Assembly: GCA_964529795.1 (NCBI GenBank)
Contig: CAZGXM010000100.1
Coordinates: forward strand, 1-5,660
Reading direction: 5' to 3'
DNA from: CAZGXM01 sp964529795
GTDB lineage: Bacteria > Bacillota > JADQBR01
Length of the DNA: 5,660 nucleotides
This document shows, in pieces, positions 1-4,513 of this stretch. A model generated the notes under the pieces. It had not been told where the DNA came from, ran no database searches, and saw only the letters and a program-made list of their open reading frames with translations. The translations under genes and the position numbers were made by a program. The first letter of the stretch is position 1; each line of letters starts with the position of its first letter.

Positions 1-5
1 AAAAG

Positions 6-22
6 ATACCCTATAAGGGTAT
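6..22. promoter_or_regulatory. Candidate CsoR/CstR-family operator (inverted repeat)
   Basis: A perfect 7-bp inverted repeat, ATACCCT and AGGGTAT, is separated by ATA. It contains TACCC-N5-GGGTA, the layout I associate with operators of CsoR-family repressors (copper-sensing CsoR, persulfide-sensing CstR). It ends one base-step before the ribosome-binding site of the 54-residue protein gene, so a bound repressor would sit near the transcription start or at the downstream edge of the promoter, whose -35/-10 must lie mostly outside the window. The inverted repeat is seen directly; the regulator assignment is inference. A terminator is less likely, because the stem is short and no T run follows on the + strand. 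Confidence 0.5.
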
Positions 23-37
23 AAGGGGGGCGAGAGG

Positions 38-202
38 ATGAAACTGGAGGAAAAAATTAAAACGGTGTCCGCTCAGCTGGAAGATTTAAAAAACCGTCTG
101 CCTGCCCATTCTCTTAAACCCGGTATGTGGGCACAGGTTGAAGAATTAGGAGAAGAACTGTCCAGGCTAAAAGAAATGGCCGCTGAAAAGGAGGAAAAAT
201 AG
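38..202 (+). CDS. Small charged helical protein, 54 aa, unknown function
   Basis: ATG at 38 follows AAGGGGGG (23-30) with a 7-nt gap, and the frame runs to TAG at 200-202. The product is very rich in Glu and Lys, has no cysteine, and has no signal peptide or membrane segment. Leu/Ile/Val residues at heptad-like spacing suggest two amphipathic helices (about residues 2-20 and 30-52), joined by a turn containing LPAHSLKPGM. I recall short clostridial proteins with a similar LPAHS-x-KP turn, sometimes mislabelled histidine kinase, but this is memory rather than a match. There is no kinase motif. Its stop codon overlaps the GTG start of the next gene by one base, so translation is probably coupled to the ferredoxin-like protein, and a role as its partner or scaffold is possible. 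That it is a real gene is fairly sure; its function is unknown. Confidence 0.75.
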   Translation: MKLEEKIKTVSAQLEDLKNRLPAHSLKPGMWAQVEELGEELSRLKEMAAEKEEK

Positions 203-390
203 TGTCTCAATCAAGAGCGATGATAAACGGAGAAAAGTGCCGGCGGGAAGAACACTGCCCGCCCATGGAACAGTGCCCGGCCAAGGCCATCATTGATGAT
301 GAAGGCTTCCGCTATGTATCCAATAATTGTCGTGGCTGTAAAAAGTGTGTTACCTTATGTCCATATCAGGCTATCAGGATGGTCAAATAA
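202..390 (+). CDS. Small 4Fe-4S ferredoxin-like protein, 62 aa
   Basis: This probably carries electrons in the cytoplasm through one or two iron-sulfur clusters. The start is GTG at 202, which overlaps the preceding TAG, with AAGGAGG (189-195) placed 6 nt upstream. Seven cysteines are present. C43-x2-C46-x2-C49-x3-C53-P is a textbook 4Fe-4S motif near the C-terminus. The N-terminal half has C13-x5-C19-x5-C25-P instead of the usual second motif. I recall a family of small anaerobe ferredoxins with this Cx5Cx5CP plus classical-motif arrangement, so it is unlikely to be a broken gene. With only three N-terminal cysteines, a second cluster would be 3Fe-4S or use a non-Cys ligand. It lies 52 nt before thioredoxin, which suggests, without proving, a shared role in thiol redox chemistry. 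No ferredoxin-thioredoxin reductase is visible. Confidence 0.85.
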   Translation: MSQSRAMINGEKCRREEHCPPMEQCPAKAIIDDEGFRYVSNNCRGCKKCVTLCPYQAIRMVK

Positions 391-442
391 TAAATTAATC
401 AAAAAGAACTTGATTTTAACATTTTAAGGAGGTAGTTTTAAA

Positions 443-748
443 ATGGCTCAAATTAAGGAACTGCATGACAGAAACTTTGATGATGCTGTCAAAGAAGGGA
501 AAGTGCTGGTGGATTTTTGGGCGCCATGGTGCGGTCCCTGCCGGATGATGGCTCCTGTCCTCGAAGAATTGGCCAAAGAAAATGACGAAATAACCATTGC
601 CAAAGTTAACGTGGACGAAAACCCGCAGGTTGCTGCCCGTTTTGGGATCATGAGCATTCCCACTTTGGCGCTACTTGCCGATGGAGAGGAAATTGACAGG
701 ATTATTGGTTTTATTGATAAGGAAACCTTGAAAGCCAGACTGGGATAA
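443..748 (+). CDS. trxA: Thioredoxin
   Basis: This is a cytoplasmic dithiol-disulfide oxidoreductase that reduces protein disulfides and is normally recycled by thioredoxin reductase. It spans 101 residues, slightly shorter than the typical 104-110, and forms a single thioredoxin fold. The active site WCGPC is at 29-33, with C30 the nucleophile and C33 the resolving cysteine. The buried Asp is D24 in VDFWAPW, and the cis-proline is P73 in MSIPT. The conserved glycine near the C-terminus is present (G89). There is no signal peptide. AAGGAGG (426-432) sits 10 nt before the ATG. The upstream neighbours are the ferredoxin-like and 54-residue genes; downstream, the TAA directly abuts the stop codon of a convergent small gene. 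Family assignment is very sure. The symbol is generic, because anaerobes often carry several paralogues. Confidence 0.96.
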   Translation: MAQIKELHDRNFDDAVKEGKVLVDFWAPWCGPCRMMAPVLEELAKENDEITIAKVNVDENPQVAARFGIMSIPTLALLADGEEIDRIIGFIDKETLKARLG

Positions 749-892
749 TTATTTTCCGTGCAGCGCATCCAGAAACTTTTCGTAACAACTTTGGCAAAGG
801 GGTAACCGGTACCAGCCGAAATCGTATATTGACTTTTTACTGATTGGCTGCTTACAGTAACAGCATAGTTCCAGTTTAATAATTTTACCCAT
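749..892 (-). CDS. Small zinc-ribbon-like protein, 47 aa
   Basis: On the - strand, an ATG (890-892) follows AAAAGGGG (900-907) with a 7-nt gap, and the frame closes with TAA at 749-751. The product has five cysteines: C10, C11 and C13 in an LCCYCK segment, and C33 and C36 in LCQSCYEKF. The pairs C10-x2-C13 and C33-x2-C36 are separated by 19 residues containing an aromatic stretch (YDFGWYRLPLC). That arrangement fits a zinc ribbon or treble-clef knuckle followed by a short C-terminal helix. It has no membrane segment. It is likely a cytoplasmic zinc-binding protein, possibly nucleic-acid or protein binding; the specific role is unknown. The gene is below usual length cut-offs and would be missed by many annotations. 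Its stop abuts the thioredoxin stop with no intervening base, so neither gene has room for its own terminator between them. Confidence 0.72.
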   Translation of the reverse strand: MGKIIKLELCCYCKQPISKKSIYDFGWYRLPLCQSCYEKFLDALHGK

Positions 893-930
893 AATTTTGC
901 CCCTTTTCTGTAGTGTTACCGTAACTTGAA

Positions 931-959
931 AATTTATTTGCTATCATGGTCTCCCTCAA
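931..959 (-). promoter_or_regulatory. Possible promoter for the zinc-ribbon gene
   Basis: Read on the - strand, TTGAGG (959-954) and TAAATT (936-931) are separated by 17 nt. Each matches the sigma-A consensus at four of six positions. The start codon is about 40 nt downstream of the -10 element. The spacing is ideal but both boxes are weak, so this is only a candidate. Confidence 0.25.
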
Positions 960-970
960 GACGTCCTGAT

Positions 971-1011
971 AAAACCCCGTGGCTTGGGGACTTTGTCCCC
1001 CGCGGGGTTTT
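971..1011. terminator. Strong GC-rich hairpin, possibly a bidirectional terminator
   Basis: The outer arms AAAACCCCG (971-979) and CGGGGTTTT (1003-1011) pair perfectly. An inner stem GGGGAC (986-991) pairs with GTCCCC (995-1000) around a TTT loop, with a small asymmetric internal bulge at 980-985. The A run on the left and T run on the right give a U tract for transcripts from either direction, though each run is only about four bases. On the + strand it could stop thioredoxin transcripts that cross the antisense gene. On the - strand it would stop antisense transcripts arising in the ROK gene. The structure is seen directly; termination activity is inferred. Confidence 0.75.
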
Positions 1012-1031
1012 CCGTTCTCGAAAATATATGT

Positions 1032-1061
1032 CTGATATCCGCCCGGTTTTTTTGATAGAAT
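1032..1061 (+). promoter_or_regulatory. Possible promoter for the ROK kinase operon
   Basis: TAGAAT (1056-1061) matches the -10 consensus at five of six positions. CTGATA (1032-1037) matches the -35 at four of six, with an 18-nt spacer. It lies between the terminator hairpin and the kinase start, where a promoter is expected. Transcription would begin at about 1067-1069, leaving a very short leader that barely includes the weak AAAGGTAG ribosome-binding site, which lowers confidence. Confidence 0.35.
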
Positions 1062-1079
1062 AAAAGGTAGTAAAAATAT

Positions 1080-2051
1080 ATGTACCGGCGGGTGATGATC
1101 TTGGATGTCGTGGCGGCTGTGGATTTGGGGGGGACGGCGATGAAAGGGGCGTTGTTTACTGCCGGGGGAAAACTGGTCGGCAAGGACGCCTGTGCCACCG
1201 AGGCAGAGCGGGGATACGGTCATGTACTGGCAAATATCCGGCGCTTGGTTACCGCACTTTGTAGAAAATCCGGTATTGATTTTGGCCGGGTAAAAAGTGT
1301 GGGGGTAGGTGTCCCCGCATTTATGACGGCGGCGGGCAGGCAGGTTGTACTGGCGCCTAATTTGGGTTGGCGGGATAAAAGTTTTGCTGCTGATTTGGCA
1401 AATTACCTGGATAAACCGGTTTATTGTAATAATGATGCCAACTTGGCCGCACTGGGCGAACACTGGCAGGGAATTGGCAGCGGCATAGAGAACTTGTTAA
1501 TGATCACCATTGGTACGGGGATTGGTTCCGGAATGATTATCAACGGTGAATTGTATCAAGGTAATACTGGAATGGCGGTAGAAGTAGGGCATATGGTGAT
1601 TATGGCGGAAGATGGCTATCCCTGCACCTGTGGCCGCAGGGGCTGTGTGGAGACTCTTGCTGCGGCGCCTGCAATTGTGCGGGAGGCAAGAAAGTTAATG
1701 CCCCAAGCGTCTGGGGCTTTTCCCGGTGAAGGAATAAATGAGGCAAAACAGGTCTACCGTGCTGCTGCTTCAGGAGACAGCCGGGCGAAGGAAGTGGTTG
1801 AAAAAGCGGCCTATTTTTTGGGAGTGGCCCTGGCAAATATTTTAAATTTTTATGAACTGCCGTTGATAATCATCGGTGGCGGCGTTTCCCGGGCGGGCGA
1901 TGTCTTGCTCAAGCCTTTGCAGGAGGTTGTTGCGACGGAAACTTTATTTTACAGCCAAAGGCCGGCAAAAGTGGTGTTGGGTCAACTTGGTAACGATGCC
2001 GGGGTTTACGGAGCTGCCAGGTGGGCTGTAATTGAGGGAGAAAGGAGTTGA
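1080..2051 (+). CDS. ROK-family sugar kinase (glucokinase-like)
   Basis: This probably phosphorylates glucose or a related hexose with ATP in the cytoplasm. It has 323 residues, normal for ROK kinases. The N-terminal phosphate loop is DLGGT (15-19). GVGVP is at 75-79, followed by A where G is common, and APNLGW is at 92-97. The catalytic Asp is D119 in NNDAN, and the second nucleotide-binding segment is IGTGIGSG (144-151). The zinc signature is E168-V-G-H171, then C182-x-C184-G...GC189-V-E191. IGGGVS (265-270) is the adenosine-side motif. There is no N-terminal helix-turn-helix, so it is a kinase rather than a NagC/Xyl repressor. ATG 1080 is chosen because AAAGGTAG (1063-1070) lies 9 nt upstream; the ATG at 1095 has no good site. 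It leads a compact set with the MoaD-like and aldolase genes. The substrate cannot be fixed from sequence. Confidence 0.9.
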   Translation: MYRRVMILDVVAAVDLGGTAMKGALFTAGGKLVGKDACATEAERGYGHVLANIRRLVTALCRKSGIDFGRVKSVGVGVPAFMTAAGRQVVLAPNLGWRDKSFAADLANYLDKPVYCNNDANLAALGEHWQGIGSGIENLLMITIGTGIGSGMIINGELYQGNTGMAVEVGHMVIMAEDGYPCTCGRRGCVETLAAAPAIVREARKLMPQASGAFPGEGINEAKQVYRAAASGDSRAKEVVEKAAYFLGVALANILNFYELPLIIIGGGVSRAGDVLLKPLQEVVATETLFYSQRPAKVVLGQLGNDAGVYGAARWAVIEGERS

Positions 2052-2060
2052 TCAATAATA

Positions 2061-2306
2061 ATGAAAATTACGGTGAAACTGTTTGCAAACCTCCGGGAAT
2101 TGGCACCTGAACAAGCGCAAAAAGGGCAATGGCAACTGGATTTGCAACAGGGCGGCAGCCTCACAGATGCACTAAAAGAAATTGGTTTCACTGCGGAGCA
2201 AAAGGAGACGGTAATCATCATGGTCAATGGGCGGGTGGCAAAAGAAGATCAGGTTTTAAAAAACGGTGATGAAGTGAGTGTCTTTCCGCCCTTGGCCGGC
2301 GGGTAA
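2061..2306 (+). CDS. MoaD/ThiS-family ubiquitin-like sulfur carrier protein
   Basis: This is an 81-residue beta-grasp protein starting MKITVKLFANLREL, which is typical of MoaD, and ending FPPLAGG. The C-terminal Gly-Gly is the tail that an E1-like enzyme adenylates and converts to a thiocarboxylate, which then supplies sulfur to molybdopterin (MoaD), thiazole (ThiS) or another acceptor. The LFANLRE start and FPPLAGG end favour MoaD over ThiS. Similar proteins also accompany tungsten aldehyde oxidoreductases in anaerobes. It starts 9 nt after the kinase stop; AAAGGAG (2041-2047) lies in the end of the kinase gene with a longish 13-nt spacing, so coupling is likely. No MoaE, MoeB or ThiF partner is in the window, so its acceptor is unknown. 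Confidence 0.88.
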   Translation: MKITVKLFANLRELAPEQAQKGQWQLDLQQGGSLTDALKEIGFTAEQKETVIIMVNGRVAKEDQVLKNGDEVSVFPPLAGG

Positions 2307-2318
2307 GGGGGACGGGCA

Positions 2319-2870
2319 ATGCTGAGACTTTTTCAACAAATAGGTAAAGATTTGTTTTTATCCGGTTTGATAAGTTCTCACGGTGGTAACATGAGCGTCT
2401 ATAGTGACGGGAGAATCCACATCACCCGTTCCGGGGCAATGCTGGGAAGATTGGAGGAAGGTGACGTGGTGTCGACCGGCCTGGATGTGGATGACGGGGA
2501 TTTTCACCTGGCATCTTCTGAACTGATTGTCCACCGGGCAGTTTACCGGCATACCGCCGCGAAAGCGGTGCTACACGCCCATCCTCCTTACGCGGTGGCA
2601 TTATCATTTCACCGTAAGGAGATTATTCCCGTAGATTCCGAAGGAGCTTATTTATTGAAAAGCGTCCCGGTAATAACGGCTGGAGAAACCATAGGTTCTG
2701 CCGAAGTGGCTGAAAAGCTGCCCCTTGCTGTTGCCGGCGCCCCCGTGGCTGTCCTGAGAGGACATGGTAGTTTTGCCGTGGGCAATAGCCTCACAGAGGC
2801 ATTGCAGTATACCACTTCCCTGGAGTTGGCGGCCAAGATTATCTGGCTGAGCCGGTTCAGCCGGAAATAG
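2319..2870 (+). CDS. Class II aldolase, fuculose-phosphate aldolase type
   Basis: This is a probable zinc-dependent aldolase that cleaves a ketose or deoxyketose phosphate to dihydroxyacetone phosphate and an aldehyde. Its 183 residues are shorter than E. coli FucA (about 215) but close to archaeal homologues of about 180. The phosphate-binding segment is SSHGGNMS (19-26) with ITRSGAMLG (35-43). The catalytic acid is E68 in ASSE. The zinc ligands are H86 and H88 in HAHPP and H149 in RGHGSF, so all key residues are present. ATG 2319 is preceded by GGGGGA (2307-2312) with a 6-nt gap and starts 12 nt after the MoaD-like stop. Substrate is uncertain: fuculose- or rhamnulose-type sugars, or 5-deoxypentose phosphates in salvage of 5'-deoxynucleosides, are all possible. 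The related AraD-type epimerases share the fold and cannot be excluded. Confidence 0.88.
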   Translation: MLRLFQQIGKDLFLSGLISSHGGNMSVYSDGRIHITRSGAMLGRLEEGDVVSTGLDVDDGDFHLASSELIVHRAVYRHTAAKAVLHAHPPYAVALSFHRKEIIPVDSEGAYLLKSVPVITAGETIGSAEVAEKLPLAVAGAPVAVLRGHGSFAVGNSLTEALQYTTSLELAAKIIWLSRFSRK

Positions 2871-3004
2871 CGATTTGGGAGAAATATTTTCGGGGTAGGT
2901 CGGCAGTGGGCTGCATAAAATGATTTCGATAGGGATTAACTAATGATGAATAGCGTCCAGCGCTGGTGAAAAGATTTTTCTGCCGGTTACTTCACAACCT
3001 GATG

Positions 3005-3012
3005 AAAGGAGG
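3005..3012 (+). promoter_or_regulatory. Strong ribosome-binding site of the lipoamide dehydrogenase gene
   Basis: AAAGGAGG is a near-perfect Shine-Dalgarno sequence, 9 nt before ATG 3022. It fixes this start and suggests high translation. The preceding stretch from 2871 holds no other gene or convincing promoter that I can see. Confidence 0.85.
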
Positions 3013-3021
3013 CGGCAGCGT

Positions 3022-4404
3022 ATGTACGATGTGGCGGTTTTAGGTGGCGGTCCCGGGGGATATACTGCGGCAATCAGGGCGGCCCACCTTGGAGGAAAGG
3101 TGGCTTTAATAGAGCAGGATGCATTGGGTGGGACTTGCTTGAACCGGGGATGTATTCCTACCAAAGCTTTGGTAAAAAGTGCCGAGGCCTATCGCTCTGT
3201 TAAAGAAGCCCGGCGATTTGGGATCACTGTGGATAAAGTTGGTTTTGACTATGTTGGAGTAATCCGGCATAAGAATACAGTGGTGGGCGACCTTTTACAC
3301 GGTTTGGAACAGCTAATGGAGGCAAATAAGATAGCAGTTTACCACGGTGCCGGTGAAATTAAGGACCTACATACGGTGGAAGTAAGGCGGGGAAACAGTG
3401 AAAAGACGGCTGTAAAAGGTAAAAATATAATTATTGCTACCGGCTCCGTACCCATACGTATTCCCATCCCCGGCGTTGATGCAGCAGGGGTGATTACTTC
3501 GGACCGGGCATTGGAGCTGACTTCCCTGCCGGACAGCATGCTGGTGGTGGGCGGCGGCGTGGTGGGCCTGGAGTTGGCCAGTATTTTCAACAGTTTTGGC
3601 TGCAAGATTACTGTAGTTGAAATGGCCCCGTTTATCCTGCCGCCCATGGACCGGGAAATTTCCCGGCGTCTTACTCCCATGTTGAAAAAACAGGGAATAA
3701 ACATTTACACCGGTACGGTGGTTAAAGAAATCCGCCGTCAAGACCAATTAATTGTCACTTTGGCGGGGAAAAAGAGTGAGCAACTGGCCGTGGACATGGT
3801 GCTGCTGGCTACGGGAAGGTCACCCAATTTAAATGGGGTTTCTTTAGACCGGTTGGGAGTTCACCATGACGGCCGGCGCATAATGGTCAATGAACATATG
3901 GAAACAAACCTTCCCGGTATCTATGCTGTAGGTGATGTAACCGGCGGTACTATGCTGGCTCATGTGGCAGCCGCGGAGGGTATGGTGGCAGCAGATAACT
4001 GCATGGGACAACCACGGGAGTTTGATTTCCGGGCGGTCCCCGCCTGTATTTTTACTTACCCGGAAGTTGCCGCGGTGGGTATGACGGAACAGGAGGCAAA
4101 GAAAGAGTATGGCAATATCACGGTAAGTAAATTTTCCTTCTCTGCAAACGGCAAGGCCTTAACCCTCGGTGAGGGTATGGGTATTACCAAAATGGTTGTT
4201 CACAGCGAGACCGGACAAATCCTGGGAGTGCACATTTTGGGGCCCCAGGCCACGGAGCTGATTGCAGAGGCGGCGCTGGCCATTAATGCCCGTTTAACGG
4301 CGCAGGAGGTAGCGGACACCATTCACGCCCATCCCACGCTGGCCGAAACCCTTGTTGAAGCGGCTCACGGCGTGGAAGGGAAACCCATTCACGCCTTGTA
4401 CTGA
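3022..4404 (+). CDS. lpdA: Dihydrolipoamide dehydrogenase
   Basis: This is an FAD-dependent, NAD-linked enzyme that reoxidizes dihydrolipoamide on E2 or glycine-cleavage H proteins. It has 460 residues, normal for the family. The FAD Rossmann motif is GGGPGG (8-13). The redox disulfide is C39 and C44 in GGTCLNRGCIPTK. The NAD-binding motif is GGGVVG (177-182), with E200 at the end of the second strand favouring NAD over NADP. ATGRSPN (263-269) and YAVGDV (301-306) are the other FAD contacts. The C-terminal interface carries HAHPTLAE (435-442), with H437 and E442 forming the catalytic dyad contributed to the partner subunit. That His-Glu pair separates it from mercuric reductase and simple NADH oxidases. 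No E1/E2 or glycine-cleavage genes are adjacent, so its complex is unknown. Confidence 0.93.
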   Translation: MYDVAVLGGGPGGYTAAIRAAHLGGKVALIEQDALGGTCLNRGCIPTKALVKSAEAYRSVKEARRFGITVDKVGFDYVGVIRHKNTVVGDLLHGLEQLMEANKIAVYHGAGEIKDLHTVEVRRGNSEKTAVKGKNIIIATGSVPIRIPIPGVDAAGVITSDRALELTSLPDSMLVVGGGVVGLELASIFNSFGCKITVVEMAPFILPPMDREISRRLTPMLKKQGINIYTGTVVKEIRRQDQLIVTLAGKKSEQLAVDMVLLATGRSPNLNGVSLDRLGVHHDGRRIMVNEHMETNLPGIYAVGDVTGGTMLAHVAAAEGMVAADNCMGQPREFDFRAVPACIFTYPEVAAVGMTEQEAKKEYGNITVSKFSFSANGKALTLGEGMGITKMVVHSETGQILGVHILGPQATELIAEAALAINARLTAQEVADTIHAHPTLAETLVEAAHGVEGKPIHALY

Positions 4405-4513
4405 AAGATAATAGGAAATACTAAAAACCCGGTCATCGCCGGACAGTTGGAAATTAAAAAGTGACACAAAGGAATGAGCAAAGTCAATTGAACTGATTGT
4501 GGGAGGGGAAACA

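Noticed and set aside
6..22. Reading the left-edge inverted repeat as a terminator for an upstream gene
   Set aside because: The stem has only 7 bp with three G-C pairs and is followed by AAGGGGGG on the + strand rather than T residues. A - strand T run exists only weakly at the window edge.
410..442. TTGATT before thioredoxin as the -35 box of an internal promoter
   Set aside because: The position where a -10 would fall is at or beyond the ribosome-binding site and lacks a consensus hexamer.
885..1463. 192-codon open frame on the - strand opposite the ROK kinase
   Set aside because: It overlaps the well-supported kinase gene, the terminator and the upstream region of the zinc-ribbon gene. 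Its translation is low-complexity (Pro, Gln, His, Arg) with no recognisable domain, as expected for an antisense shadow.
2916..2921. TAAAAT as a -10 box for a separate lipoamide dehydrogenase promoter
   Set aside because: The hexamer is good, but no recognisable -35 element lies 16-18 nt upstream, so I do not call a promoter.
2957..2966. Perfect 10-bp palindrome CCAGCGCTGG in the aldolase-lipoamide dehydrogenase gap
   Set aside because: It is short, with no loop, no T run and no second copy seen, so chance is a sufficient explanation. I see no matching known operator.
3339..3747. Two overlapping - strand frames inside the lipoamide dehydrogenase gene
   Set aside because: Both are antisense to a fully conserved enzyme, overlap each other in different frames, and show no domain motifs.
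4499..4513. In-frame GTG start extending the MetE-like protein by five residues
   Set aside because: The GTG overlaps or precedes the GGGAGGGG ribosome-binding site, which is correctly placed for ATG 4514. The extra residues come from the binding site itself.
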